Source: Streptomyces sp. NBC_00236 (lineage in GTDB: Bacteria; Actinomycetota; Actinomycetes; Streptomycetales; Streptomycetaceae). From it: 64,000 nucleotides of DNA. The DNA is taken from positions 1,798,001 through 1,862,000 of the forward strand of contig NZ_CP108100.1 in the NCBI RefSeq assembly GCF_036195045.1, written 5' to 3'. Shown one piece after another: positions 7,155-17,565 of this stretch. Positions within the stretch are counted from its first letter, which is position 1, and every line of letters begins with the position of its first letter. A program made the position numbers and the translations under genes. The notes beneath the pieces were generated by a model. It searched no databases. It was given only the letters and a program-made list of their open reading frames with translations, and was not told where the DNA came from.

Positions 7155-9866
7155 TCAGTGTGCGGCGGACTCCCAGTCGGTGCCGACCCCGACCGACACG
7201 TCCAGCGGCGCCCGCAGCTGCACCGCCGTCGCCATCTCGTGGCGCAGGATCTTCTCCACCTGTTCCCGCTCGCCCTTGGCGATCTCCAGCACGATTTCGT
7301 CATGGACCTGGAGCAGCATCCGTGACGTCAGCTTCGCCTCGGTCAGCGCCCGGTCGACGTGCAGCATGGCGACCTTGACGATGTCCGCGGCCGTGCCCTG
7401 GATCGGTGCGTTGAGCGCCATCCGCTCGGCCGTCTCGCGGCGCTGGCGGTTGTCGCTGTTGAGGTCCGGCAGGTAGCGGCGGCGGCCGAAGACCGTCTCC
7501 GTGTACCCGGTGGCCCTGGCCTCCTCCACCACCCGGTGCAGATAGTCCCGGACCCCGCCGAACCGCTCGAAGTAGGTGTCCATCAGGCCCCGGGCCTCAC
7601 CCGCCTCGATGTTCAGCTGCTGCGAGAGACCGAACGCGGACAGCCCGTACGCCAGTCCGTAGCTCATCGCCTTGATCTTGCGCCGCATCTCCGGGTCGAC
7701 CGCCGACTTGTCGACGCCGAACACCTGCGAGGCGACCGTGGTGTGCAGGTCCTCACCGGACGTGAACGCCTCGATCAGACCCGCGTCCTCGGACAGGTGC
7801 GCCATCACGCGCAGTTCGATCTGGCTGTAGTCCGCCGTCATCAGCGTCTCGAAGCCCTCGCCCACGACGAAGCCTCGACGAATGGCCCGGCCCTCGTCCG
7901 TCCGCACGGGGATGTTCTGAAGATTCGGGTCGGTGGACGACAGCCGGCCGGTCGCCGCCACGGTCTGGTTGAACGTGGTGTGGATACGGCCGTCCGCCGC
8001 GATCGTCTTCACCAGGCCCTCGACCGTGACCCGCAGCTTCGCCTGCTCGCGGTGGCGCAGCATGATGACCGGCAGCTCGTGCTCCGTCTGCGCGGCCAGC
8101 CACGCCAGCGCGTCCGCGTCCGTCGTGAACCCGGTCTTCGTCTTCTTCGTCTTCGGCAGGCCCAGCTCACCGAAGAGGACCTCCTGGAGCTGCTTGGGCG
8201 AACCGAGGTTGAACTCGCGGCCCACCGCCGCGTGCGCCTCCTTCACCGCCTGCTGCACGGCACCCGCGAACTGCTGCTCCATGCCCTCCAGATGGGCCCG
8301 GTCCGCCGCGATGCCGTGCCGCTCCAGACGGGCCAGCAGGATCGACGTCGGCAGCTCCATGTCGTGCAGCAGCTCGGCCGCACCGACCTCCTTCAGCCGC
8401 GCCGTGAACGCGTCACCCAGGTCGAGGACCGCACGGGCCTGCGTCATCAGCGCATCGGCCTCGGCCTGGTCGTCCGCACCGAACGCCAGCTGGCCGTCGG
8501 ACGACGCCGCCGGAGCGAGCTCACGGCCCAGGTACTCCACGGCCAGCGCGTCCAGCGCGAACGAGCGACGGCCCGGCTTGACCAGGTACGCGGCGAGCGC
8601 CGTGTCCATCGAGACGCCCTCGGTCCGCCAGCCGTGCTCCGGGAAGACCCGCATCACGCTCTTCGCGTTGTGCATGACCTTCGGCCGGTCCGCGTCCGCG
8701 ATCCACGCAGCGAACGCCTGCTCGTCCGCCGCGTCGAGCAGCGCCGGGTCGAACCAGGCCGCAGCCCCGCCCGCCGCGGCGAGCGCGATCTCGGTGACCG
8801 TGCCACTGCCGAGCGCCCAGGTGTCGACCGTGGCGACACCGAGCGGCTGCTCCCCGTGCTCGGCCAGCCACGGAGCGAGCTCGCCCGCACCCAGCACCGA
8901 ACCGTCCAGCTCGACGCCCGCGGCCGGCGCCGGAGCCTCGTCCTCCGCCTTGCCCGGATCCACCGCCAGCAGCCGCTCGCGCAGGCTCGGGTTACGGATC
9001 TCCAGCACATCGAGCACCCCGGTGACCGCCGTGCGGTCGTACGGAGCACGCTCCAGATCGGCCGGGGTCTTCGGCAGCTCCACGTCACGGACCATCTCCG
9101 TCAGCCGCCGGTTCAGCCGCACCGCGTCCAGGTGGTCGCGGAAATTCTGCCCGGCCTTCCCCTTGACCTCCTCGGCCCGCTCCACCAGCTCGTCGAACGA
9201 ACCGAACTGGTTGATCCACTTCGCGGCCGTCTTCTCACCCACCCCCGGAATACCCGGAAGGTTGTCCGACGGGTCACCGCGCAGCGCCGCGAAGTCCGGG
9301 TACTGCTGCGGGGTGAGCCCGTACTTCTCCTCGACCTTCTCCGGGGTGAACCGCGTCAGCTCCGACACACCCTTGGTCGGGTACAGCACCGTCACATTGT
9401 CCGTGATCAGCTGGAAGGAGTCACGGTCACCGGTGACGATCAGCACCTCGAACCCCGCCGCCTCCGCCTGCGTGGCCAGCGTCGCGATGACGTCGTCCGC
9501 CTCGAAGCCGTCGACCGCGAAACGGTCCGCGTGCATCGCGTCCAGCAGTTCACCGATCAGCTCGACCTGACCCTTGAACTCGTCCGGCGTCTTCGAACGG
9601 TTCGCCTTGTACTCGGGGAACTCCTGCGAGCGCCACGTCTTGCGCGACACGTCGAACGCCACCGCGAAATGCGTCGGCGCCTCGTCACGCAACGTGTTCG
9701 CGAGCATCGACGCGAAGCCGTACACCGCGTTCGTCGGCTGCCCCGCCCCCGTCGTGAAATTCTCCGCAGGCAGCGCAAAGAACGCCCGGTACGCCAGGGA
9801 GTGCCCGTCCATCAGGAGCAGGCGCGGTCGGTTGTCTGCCGTCTTCTTCGATGCCGTCTCAGCCAC
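7155..9866 (-). CDS. polA: DNA polymerase I
   Basis: A 903-residue family A polymerase: N-terminal 5'-3' flap nuclease (LLLMDGHSLAYRAFFALP onward; GDRDSFQL; GDPSDNLPGIPGVGEKTA), a 3'-5' exonuclease-like middle domain and a polymerase domain (motif A DYSQIELRVMAHL, O-helix RRKIKAMSYGLAYG, motif C LQVHDEIVLE). It fills gaps in replication and repair. The middle domain lacks the acidic exonuclease residues (HNAKSVMR where E. coli has NLKYDRG), so proofreading is probably absent, as in other actinobacteria. The O-helix has Tyr where E. coli has Phe762. The start is GTG at 9866; 70 upstream in-frame residues are low-complexity and not family-like. Confidence 0.97.
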   Translation of the reverse strand: MAETASKKTADNRPRLLLMDGHSLAYRAFFALPAENFTTGAGQPTNAVYGFASMLANTLRDEAPTHFAVAFDVSRKTWRSQEFPEYKANRSKTPDEFKGQVELIGELLDAMHADRFAVDGFEADDVIATLATQAEAAGFEVLIVTGDRDSFQLITDNVTVLYPTKGVSELTRFTPEKVEEKYGLTPQQYPDFAALRGDPSDNLPGIPGVGEKTAAKWINQFGSFDELVERAEEVKGKAGQNFRDHLDAVRLNRRLTEMVRDVELPKTPADLERAPYDRTAVTGVLDVLEIRNPSLRERLLAVDPGKAEDEAPAPAAGVELDGSVLGAGELAPWLAEHGEQPLGVATVDTWALGSGTVTEIALAAAGGAAAWFDPALLDAADEQAFAAWIADADRPKVMHNAKSVMRVFPEHGWRTEGVSMDTALAAYLVKPGRRSFALDALAVEYLGRELAPAASSDGQLAFGADDQAEADALMTQARAVLDLGDAFTARLKEVGAAELLHDMELPTSILLARLERHGIAADRAHLEGMEQQFAGAVQQAVKEAHAAVGREFNLGSPKQLQEVLFGELGLPKTKKTKTGFTTDADALAWLAAQTEHELPVIMLRHREQAKLRVTVEGLVKTIAADGRIHTTFNQTVAATGRLSSTDPNLQNIPVRTDEGRAIRRGFVVGEGFETLMTADYSQIELRVMAHLSEDAGLIEAFTSGEDLHTTVASQVFGVDKSAVDPEMRRKIKAMSYGLAYGLSAFGLSQQLNIEAGEARGLMDTYFERFGGVRDYLHRVVEEARATGYTETVFGRRRYLPDLNSDNRQRRETAERMALNAPIQGTAADIVKVAMLHVDRALTEAKLTSRMLLQVHDEIVLEIAKGEREQVEKILRHEMATAVQLRAPLDVSVGVGTDWESAAH

Positions 9867-10033
9867 ACCCCGATCCTGCCACGTACCACTGACAATCCGG
9901 ACCGGCCACCGCCCACCACCGCCCGCCGACCGCTCACCGGGCACCCCGCCCGCACCGCGTGCCAGGATCGAAGGAGAAGGAAACACGCACAGCGGACCAC
10001 ACAAGGTCCGCGGCAGGCCCGAAGGGGAGCACG

Positions 10034-12331
10034 ATGGCCACGAAGCCGCCCGCAGGAGACCCGGTCCAGGACGCACCCCAGGTCCAGCCGGCCCAGCACG
10101 CCGCCGCCGGGCTGCCCGCCGTCGCCCACAGCCTGCGCATCGCCCAGCAGCAGATGGGCGTCCGCCGCACCGCGCAGACCCTCCTCAAGGTCAACCAGAA
10201 GGACGGCTTCGACTGCCCCGGCTGCGCCTGGCCCGAGGCCGACAAGCGGCACACCGCCGAGTTCTGCGAGAACGGGGCCAAAGCCGTCGCCGAGGAAGCC
10301 ACCCTGCGCCGCGTCACCCCGGACTTCTTCGCCGCACACCCCCTCGCCGACCTCGCCACCCGCAGCGGCTACTGGCTCGGCCAGCAGGGACGCATCACGC
10401 AACCCATGTATCTGCCCGAGGGCGCGGACCGGTACGAGGCCGTGACCTGGGAGCGCGCCTTCGCCGTCATCGCCGAGGAACTCGGCCGACTCGCCTCCCC
10501 CGACGAAGCGCTCTTCTACACCTCCGGACGCACCAGCAACGAGGCCGCGTTCCTGCTCCAGCTGTTCGCCCGCGAATTCGGCACCAACAACCTGCCCGAC
10601 TGCTCCAACATGTGCCACGAGTCCTCCGGCTCGGCACTCACCGAGACCATCGGCGTCGGCAAGGGATCCGTCTCCCTGGAGGACCTCCACCACGCCGACC
10701 TGATCATCGTCGCCGGACAGAACCCCGGCACCAACCACCCCCGGATGCTCTCCGCCCTGGAGAAGGCCAAATCCGCCGGAGCGAAGATCATCTCGGTGAA
10801 CCCGCTCCCCGAGGCCGGACTCGAACGCTTCAAGAACCCGCAGACCCCGCTCGGCATGATCAAGGGAGCGGCACTCAACGACCTCTTCCTCCAGATCCGC
10901 ATCGGCGGCGACCAGGCCCTCTTCCGGCTCCTCAACAAGATGATCCTCGCCACCGAGGGCGCCGTCGACGAGACCTTCGTCGCCGCACACACCCACGGCT
11001 ACGAGGAGTTCGCCGCCGCGGCCGCAGAAGCCGACTGGGAACAGACCCTCGCCGCGACCGGCCTGGAGCGCCCCGCCATCGAAGAGGCCCTCTCCATGGT
11101 CCTCGCGTCCAAGCGCACCATCGTCTGCTGGGCCATGGGCCTCACCCAGCACAAACACTCCGTGCCGACCATCCGCGAAGTCGTCAACTTCCTCCTGCTG
11201 CGCGGCAACATCGGCCGGCCCGGCGCCGGAGTCTGCCCCGTGCGCGGCCACTCCAACGTCCAGGGCGACCGCACCATGGGCATCTTCGAGCGCCCCTCGA
11301 CAGCGTTCCTCGACGCCCTCGACAAGGAATTCTCCATCACCTCACCGCGCCACCACGGCTACGACGTCGTCCGCTCCATCCGCGCCCTGCGCGACGGCGA
11401 CGCCAAGGTCTTCTTCGCCATGGGCGGCAACTTCGTCTCCGCCTCCCCCGACACCGACGTCACCGAAGCCGCCATGCGCACCGCACGCCTCACCGTCCAC
11501 GTCTCCACCAAGCTCAACCGCTCCCACACCGTCACCGGCGCCAGGGCCCTGATCCTGCCCACCCTCGGCCGCACCGACAAGGACGTACAAGCCGGCGGCA
11601 AGCAGTTCGTCACCGTCGAGGACTCCATGAGCATGGTCCACGCCTCCCGCGGCAACCTCACCCCCGCAAGCCCCCACCTGCTCTCCGAACCCGCCATCGT
11701 CGCCCGCCTCGCCCGCGCCGTACTCGGCCCCGCCTCCACCACCCCCTGGGAAGAGTTCGAGAAGGACTACGCCACGATCCGCGACCGCATCTCCCGCGTC
11801 GTCCCCGGCTTCGAGAACTTCAACCAACGCATCGCCCACCCCGGCGGATTCACCCTCCCCCACGCCCCCCGCGACTCCCGCCGCTTCCCCACCGCCACCG
11901 GCAGGGCCAACTTCACCGCCGCCCCCGTCGAATACCCCGAACTCCCCGAAGGCCGCCTGCTGTTGCAGACCCTGCGCTCCCACGACCAGTACAACACCAC
12001 CATCTACGGCCTCGACGACCGCTACCGCGGCATCAAGGGCGGCCGCCGCGTCGTCCTCGTCAACCCCGACGACGCCACCGCCCTCGGCCTCACCGACGGC
12101 ACCTACACCGACCTCGTCAGCGAATGGAAGGACGGCACCGAACGACGCGCCCCCGGCTTCCGCGTCGTCCACTACCCCACCGCCCGCGGCTGCGCCGCCG
12201 CGTACTACCCCGAGACCAACGTGCTGGTCCCCCTGGACTCCACCGCCGACACCAGCAACACCCCCGCCAGCAAGTCCGTCGTGGTGCGGTTCGAGAGCGC
12301 GCGCGCCGACACCCCCGGGCAGGCGCACTAA
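10034..12331 (+). CDS. FdhF/YdeP family molybdopterin oxidoreductase
   Basis: A 765-residue molybdopterin enzyme of the FdhF/YdeP group. A short cysteine pair appears early (DGFDCPGCAWPE). The family stretch NMCHESSGSAL replaces the Sec/Cys of true formate dehydrogenases, and the domain that carries the dinucleotide cofactor is present (RSHDQYNTTIYG, then a C-terminal MopB_CT fold). E. coli YdeP is linked to acid resistance, but the substrate in Streptomyces is unknown. No partner subunits or molybdenum genes are nearby. The ATG at 10034 is preceded by GGGGAG. The gene is divergent from polA with 167 bases between. Confidence 0.9.
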   Translation: MATKPPAGDPVQDAPQVQPAQHAAAGLPAVAHSLRIAQQQMGVRRTAQTLLKVNQKDGFDCPGCAWPEADKRHTAEFCENGAKAVAEEATLRRVTPDFFAAHPLADLATRSGYWLGQQGRITQPMYLPEGADRYEAVTWERAFAVIAEELGRLASPDEALFYTSGRTSNEAAFLLQLFAREFGTNNLPDCSNMCHESSGSALTETIGVGKGSVSLEDLHHADLIIVAGQNPGTNHPRMLSALEKAKSAGAKIISVNPLPEAGLERFKNPQTPLGMIKGAALNDLFLQIRIGGDQALFRLLNKMILATEGAVDETFVAAHTHGYEEFAAAAAEADWEQTLAATGLERPAIEEALSMVLASKRTIVCWAMGLTQHKHSVPTIREVVNFLLLRGNIGRPGAGVCPVRGHSNVQGDRTMGIFERPSTAFLDALDKEFSITSPRHHGYDVVRSIRALRDGDAKVFFAMGGNFVSASPDTDVTEAAMRTARLTVHVSTKLNRSHTVTGARALILPTLGRTDKDVQAGGKQFVTVEDSMSMVHASRGNLTPASPHLLSEPAIVARLARAVLGPASTTPWEEFEKDYATIRDRISRVVPGFENFNQRIAHPGGFTLPHAPRDSRRFPTATGRANFTAAPVEYPELPEGRLLLQTLRSHDQYNTTIYGLDDRYRGIKGGRRVVLVNPDDATALGLTDGTYTDLVSEWKDGTERRAPGFRVVHYPTARGCAAAYYPETNVLVPLDSTADTSNTPASKSVVVRFESARADTPGQAH

Positions 12332-12417
12332 GCGCCCGCTCAGTCGTCTGATAAGAACAGTGCACACACGAACGTGCGCACAGCAACGAACCACCGCAGA
12401 CGATCGGAGCCGGACCC

Positions 12418-12888
12418 ATGGGCGAGCACACCACACCCCAGTTCCCCCAGGAGATCATCGACGAGTACGCCACCCTCGGCGTCGACCTGCCCGCACTCTT
12501 CTCCGCAGGCCACCTCGGCGAACGCATGGGCGTCACCATCATCGAAGCCTCCGCGGACCGCGTCGTCGCCACCATGCCCGTCGAAGGCAACACCCAGCCC
12601 TACGGACTCCTGCACGGCGGCGCCTCCGCCGTCCTCGCCGAAACCCTCGGATCCATCGGCTCCATGCTCCACGGCGGCGCCACCAAGATCGCCGTCGGCG
12701 TCGACCTGAACTGCACCCATCACCGAGGGGTACGAAGCGGCCTCGTCACCGGCACCGCCACCCCCGTACACCGCGGCCGCACCACCGCCACGTACGAAAT
12801 CGTCATCACCGACGAACAGGACAAGCGCGTCTGCACCGCCCGCCTCACCTGCCTCCTGCGCGACCTCCCCAAGGCCGAACCCTCCTGA
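12418..12888 (+). CDS. PaaI-type hotdog thioesterase
   Basis: A 156-residue single-domain hotdog protein. The family motif is QPYGLLHGGASAVLAETLGS (HGG with the downstream acidic residue), followed by VGVDLNCTHHRGVRSG and the closing strand RTTATYEIVITDEQ. Such enzymes hydrolyse aryl- or acyl-CoA esters, often as CoA-recycling or proofreading enzymes. GGAG lies upstream of the ATG. It starts 86 bases after the FdhF-like gene and may be cotranscribed with it. The substrate is not predictable. Confidence 0.9.
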   Translation: MGEHTTPQFPQEIIDEYATLGVDLPALFSAGHLGERMGVTIIEASADRVVATMPVEGNTQPYGLLHGGASAVLAETLGSIGSMLHGGATKIAVGVDLNCTHHRGVRSGLVTGTATPVHRGRTTATYEIVITDEQDKRVCTARLTCLLRDLPKAEPS

Positions 12889-12911
12889 CCCCGCACCACC
12901 CCGCACCACCC

Positions 12912-12944
12912 CTGCCCGGCCGGATCCCGAATCCGTCCGGGCAG
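12912..12944 (+). terminator. Hairpin after the thioesterase gene
   Basis: Arms CTGCCCGG and CCGGGCAG, with an inner CGGAT/ATCCG pair, form an extended stem 23 bases past the stop codon. Confidence 0.7.
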
Positions 12945-13519
12945 TGCCATACCCGGGCACAACCACCGCCCCACACACAGAACTTGCACAACAGCCACAG
13001 CCAACACCCTTGACCACCCAGCCCGTTCCGTGGCCCACTCATCTGCCACAACCCGCCTGCGCACCCACCACACCGCGTCGACCACACCACCCCGGATGTA
13101 ACACTGCGTAACAAAACCGCAATGTGCACCCACCCGACGCCCCACAACGAACCCGGCCCCGCAGGCACCGGGCACTCAGGCGCGCCCACCCACGCCGCCA
13201 CACGCCCCCACCACACGACAGCACCAAGATCGCCTCAAGCCCCTTAACAGAGCTGCGCGTTCTCAGCATGCGGTCACTTCACCGTCCGGTAAAAAGCCGT
13301 ACATGTCCACACAGCCACCTCAAGCCTTGCTCAAGGGCATAACAAGACAGTCACATCCTGCTCCACCCCCATCCCCGACCCCCACCCCTGCCCTTAGAGT
13401 CACCGCCAGTCACCGCGCCGCCGGGCGCGTCTGCAGCACGGCCCTGTACCAACCAGTACGGCCCGGCGAACGACACGGCACCTCAAGCAGAGGAGGCCGC
13501 GCCAGGGAAAGGACTTTTC
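12945..13519 (+). other. 575-base upstream region of livK
   Basis: I see no credible gene here; the short open frames are arginine/proline-rich noise on both strands. The one local pattern is a direct repeat of GTAAC with a 10-base period at 13098-13102 and 13108-13112, which is one helical turn and could be part of an operator for the liv operon. No convincing sigma-70-type promoter was found by eye. The length is unusual for this compact region and suggests a long leader or distal control. Confidence 0.35.
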
Positions 13520-14746
13520 GTGCGACACCGTTCTTTGCTCATCCTCACCACAGTGCTCACCACAGGAGCACTGACACTCACCGCCTGCGGGTCGCGCGAC
13601 GACGACAAGAAGGGCAGCGAGAGCAGCGGCAACCAGACCGTCGTCATCGGCGTCGACGCCCCGCTCACCGGTGACCTCTCCGCCCTCGGCCTCGGCATCA
13701 AGAACTCCGCCGACCTCGCCGCCAAGACGGCGAACAAGGACAAGACGGTCCCGGGCATCACCTTCGAGGTCCAGCCCCTCGACGACCAGGCCCAGCCCTC
13801 CGTCGGCCAGCAGAACGCCACCAAGTTCATCGACAACAAAAAGGTCGTCGGCGTCGTCGGCCCGCTGAACTCCGGCGTCTCCCAGTCGATGCAGAAGCCG
13901 CTCAACGACGCGGGCCTCACCCAGATCTCCCCCGCCAACACCGGCACCGAGCTGACCCAGGGCGACAACTGGAAGACCGGCGACAAGAAGCGCCCCTTCA
14001 AGACCTACTTCCGCACCGCCACCACGGACCAGATCCAGGGCGCCTTCGCCGCGAAGTACCTGTACAACAACGCGAAGATCAAGCAGGTCTACCTCATCGA
14101 CGACCAGAAGCCCTACGGCGCCGGTCTCGCAGCCTCCTTCAAGGCGACGTTCACCGGCCTCGGCGGCAAGATCGCCGGATCCGACCACGTCAACCCCGAC
14201 GACCGCGACTTCAACGCCGTCGTCACCAAGGTCAAGAAGTCCGGCGCCAAGGCCGTCTACTACGGCGGTGAGTACCCCGCCGGCGCCCCCCTGAGCCAGC
14301 AGCTCAAGGACAGCGTCCAGATCCCCCTCATGGGCGGCGACGGCATGTACAGCGCCGACTTCATCAAGCTCAACAAGAAGTCCCAGGGCGACATCGCCAC
14401 CTCCGTCGGCAAGCCCGTCGAAGAGCTCGAGTCCGCCAAGACCTTCATCGCGAACTACAAGGCCGCCGGATACAAGGACGCCTACGAGGCCTACGGCGGC
14501 GGCACCTACGACGCCACCTGGGCCATCATCGAGGCCGTCAAGGCCGTCGTCGCAGCCAACGACGGCAAGCTCCCCGACGACGCCCGCGCCAAGGTCCTCG
14601 AAGCCGTCAGCAAGGTCAGCTTCGAAGGCGTCACCGGCCCCGTCTCCTTCGACGAATACGGCGACACCACCAACACCATGATGACCGCCTACCAGGTCGA
14701 CGGCGGCAAGTGGACCTCCAAGCTCAGCGAGGCCTACAAGCCGTAA
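13520..14746 (+). CDS. livK: Branched-chain amino acid ABC transporter, substrate-binding lipoprotein
   Basis: A 408-residue lipoprotein: signal peptide, then lipobox LTAC with Cys23 as the lipidated residue, a charged Asp/Lys/Ser linker, and a type I periplasmic binding fold (VVIGVDAPLTGDLSALGLG, VVGVVGPLNSGVSQSM). It would capture leucine/isoleucine/valine or a related ligand outside the membrane and deliver it to LivHM. The start is GTG with AAAGGA upstream. It is the first gene of livKHMGF; a strong hairpin separates it from livH, which fits the usual excess of binding protein over permease. Confidence 0.95.
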   Translation: MRHRSLLILTTVLTTGALTLTACGSRDDDKKGSESSGNQTVVIGVDAPLTGDLSALGLGIKNSADLAAKTANKDKTVPGITFEVQPLDDQAQPSVGQQNATKFIDNKKVVGVVGPLNSGVSQSMQKPLNDAGLTQISPANTGTELTQGDNWKTGDKKRPFKTYFRTATTDQIQGAFAAKYLYNNAKIKQVYLIDDQKPYGAGLAASFKATFTGLGGKIAGSDHVNPDDRDFNAVVTKVKKSGAKAVYYGGEYPAGAPLSQQLKDSVQIPLMGGDGMYSADFIKLNKKSQGDIATSVGKPVEELESAKTFIANYKAAGYKDAYEAYGGGTYDATWAIIEAVKAVVAANDGKLPDDARAKVLEAVSKVSFEGVTGPVSFDEYGDTTNTMMTAYQVDGGKWTSKLSEAYKP

Positions 14747-14779
14747 CACGCTCCCGGTCACGCACTGACTGACACCAGA

Positions 14780-14812
14780 CCGCGCGGGAGCGCTACGAGC
14801 GCTCCCGCGCGG
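14780..14812 (+). terminator. 15-bp hairpin between livK and livH (likely partial terminator)
   Basis: Perfect arms 14780-14794 and 14798-14812 with a 3-base loop, no T tract. Because the permease and ATPase genes continue in the same direction with no obvious new promoter, this is more likely an attenuating or mRNA-stabilising hairpin than a full stop. Confidence 0.7.
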
Positions 14813-14846
14813 TGCCATATCCGAACCACTCCACGGAGGCCCTGCG

Positions 14847-15776
14847 GTGCACGAACTGCCGCAACAGCTGGCCAATGGACTCATCCTCGGCGCGATGTAC
14901 GGACTCATCGCGATCGGATACACGATGGTCTACGGAATCATCCAGCTCATCAACTTCGCCCACGGCGAGATCTTCATGATCGGAGGCTTCGGAGCTCTCA
15001 CCGTGTACCTCTGGATGCCGGCCGGCTCCAACCTCCTCGCAATCGTCCCCCTCATGATCATCGGCGGCGTCATATGCTCCGTCGCCATCAGCGTCGCAGC
15101 CGAACGCTTCGCCTACCGACCCCTGCGCACCGCCCCCAGACTCGCCCCGCTGATCACCGCGATCGGACTCTCCCTCGCACTCCAGCAGGCCATCTGGAAG
15201 TGGTACCCCAACGCCACCAAGGACCGACCCTTCCCCCAGTTCAAGGGCGAAGCATTCGACCTCTTCGGCGCCCACATCCAGCGCGGTGACCTCTTCGTCC
15301 TCATCGCCGCCCCCGTCTGCATGATCGCCCTCGGCCTCTTCGTCTCCAAGACCCGCTCCGGCCGCGGCATGCAAGCCACCTCGCAGGACCCCGACACCGC
15401 CAAACTCATGGGCATCAACACCGACCGCATCATCGTCATGGCCTTCGCCATCGGTGCCGCGTTCGCAGCCGTCGCCGCCGTCGCCTACGGGCTCAAGAAC
15501 GGCCAGATCGGCTTCAAAATGGGCTTCATCATGGGCCTCAAAGCCTTCACCGCAGCCGTACTCGGCGGCATCGGCAACATCTACGGCGCCATGCTCGGCG
15601 GAGTCGTGCTCGGCGTCGCCGAATCCCTCGCCACCGGCTACATGAGCGACGTCCCCGGCATGGACCTCTTCGGCGGCGGCGCCTGGAAGGACGTATGGGC
15701 CTTCGTCCTCCTCATCGTCGTCCTCCTGCTCCGGCCACAAGGCCTGCTCGGCGAACGCGTCGCGGACAGGGCGTGA
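14847..15776 (+). CDS. livH: Branched-chain amino acid ABC transporter permease LivH
   Basis: A 309-residue permease with about eight hydrophobic segments. The opening QQLANGLILGAMYGLIAIGY and YGIIQLINFAHGEIFMIG is diagnostic of LivH, and KAFTAAVLGGIGNIYGAMLG is the conserved cytoplasmic-loop motif that contacts the ATPase. The start is GTG with GGAGG 8 bases upstream. Its stop overlaps the GTG of livM (GTGA), implying translational coupling. Confidence 0.95.
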   Translation: MHELPQQLANGLILGAMYGLIAIGYTMVYGIIQLINFAHGEIFMIGGFGALTVYLWMPAGSNLLAIVPLMIIGGVICSVAISVAAERFAYRPLRTAPRLAPLITAIGLSLALQQAIWKWYPNATKDRPFPQFKGEAFDLFGAHIQRGDLFVLIAAPVCMIALGLFVSKTRSGRGMQATSQDPDTAKLMGINTDRIIVMAFAIGAAFAAVAAVAYGLKNGQIGFKMGFIMGLKAFTAAVLGGIGNIYGAMLGGVVLGVAESLATGYMSDVPGMDLFGGGAWKDVWAFVLLIVVLLLRPQGLLGERVADRA

Positions 15777-17565
15777 TACGGATGACCACCCAGAAAGCAC
15801 TCATCCCACTGCCCGCACCGATCGCCCGGATCGCGACCGCCGCAGGCGCAGCCGTCGCACTCGCCGGCACCTTCCTCCCCTGGACCTGGACCTCCGAATT
15901 CCCCGGCGACCTCACCGTCACCGGCTACCCCGGCGGCCTCCAGATCCTCACCCTCACCGCCGCCATCCTCACCCTCCTCTTCACCCTCTGCGGATACGGC
16001 ATCCGAGGCCTCCGCTGGCTCACCCCCGGCGGCACCAACAGCCCCGTCCGCCTCCTCACCCTCGCCACCCTCGGCACCACCGGCTACACCATCGGTGCCA
16101 TCGCCTACGAACTCGGCGGCGTGGTCAACCTCGAACCCGGAGCCTGGGTCAGCGGCATCGGCGCACTCATCGCCTTCATCGCCGCCCTCGGACTCCCCAG
16201 CGACGTGGAACCCCCCGCCCACGAAACCCGGCCCGGCGCCTGGAAAACCTTCCGCAACAGCCTCGCCGCACCGTCCGTCGGCCGCGCCAAACCCCTCCCC
16301 GCCTGGGGCGAGATCCTCGTCGTCGCCGCCGCCTTCGGCGTCGCGCTGTACGTCTTCACCTACTGCATCGACATCCCCACCGAGGAATCCGAACAGTTCA
16401 TCGGCTTCCTCATCACCGCGGCCTTCACCTTCACCGCACTCACCCGGGCCGGACTCATCGCCCGCATCACCGCGCTGACCACGAAGCACCGCAACGTCAC
16501 CCTCACCGCAGCCCTGGTCGCAGCCTTCTGCTTCCCCTTCACCCAGGACACGGCGGAATTCACCCTCATCGGTGCGAACATCCTCATCTTCGCCACCGTC
16601 GCACTCGGCCTCAACGTCGTCGTCGGCCTCGCCGGCCTCCTCGACCTCGGCTACGTCGCCTTCCTCGGCGTCGGCGCCTACACAGCCGCCCTCGTCTCCG
16701 GCGCACCCCTCTCCGCCATCGGCGTCCACTTCCCGTTCTGGGCCGCCGTCCTCACCGGAGCCGCAGTCTCACTGATCTTCGGCGTCCTCATCGGCGCCCC
16801 GACCCTGCGACTGCGCGGCGACTACCTCGCCATCGTCACCCTGGGCTTCGGAGAGATCTTCCGCGTCACCGTCAACAACCTCAACGGCAACAGCGGCCCC
16901 GACCTCACCAACGGCTCCCAGGGCATCCCGAGCATCCCCGACCTCAACCTCTTCGGGATCGACTTCGGACTCAGCCACGACATCGGCCCCTTCACCCTCA
17001 GCAGGCCGGCCAACTACTACCTGCTGATGCTCGTCGTCACCGCCGTCGTCGTCCTCGTCTTCCGCCGCTCCGGAGACTCCCGCATCGGCCGCGCCTGGGT
17101 AGCCATCCGCGAGGACGAAACCGCAGCCACCGCCATGGGCATCAACGCCTTCCGGCTCAAACTGCTCGCCTTCGCCCTCGGCGCCACCCTCGCCGGACTC
17201 GCAGGAACCGTCCAGTCACACGTCAACTACACCGTGACACCCGAGCAGTACCAGTTCGCCGGCTCCGTACCCCCGAACTCCGCCTTCCTCCTCGCCGCCG
17301 TCATCCTCGGCGGCATGGGAACCCTCAGCGGACCCTTCGTCGGCGCCGCACTGCTCTACCTCATCCCGGCCAAGCTGCAGTTCATGCAGGACTACCAGCT
17401 CTTCCTCTTCGGCGTCGCGCTCATCCTCCTGATGCGCTTCCGACCCGAAGGCCTCGTCGCCGACCGCCGCAAGCAACTCGAATTCCACGAGAACGACGAA
17501 CCCGTCCTCGTACCCGAACCACGGCAGCCCGAAGAGGCCGACGCAGGCATCACCAAGGCGGGGGC

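Noticed and set aside
7359..10445. Long plus-strand frame opposite polA
   Set aside because: Arginine/leucine-rich composition typical of antisense to GC-rich genes; polA on the other strand has every family motif.
13124..13342. 72-residue frame upstream of livK
   Set aside because: Arg/His/Pro-rich, no ribosome site, no recognisable family.
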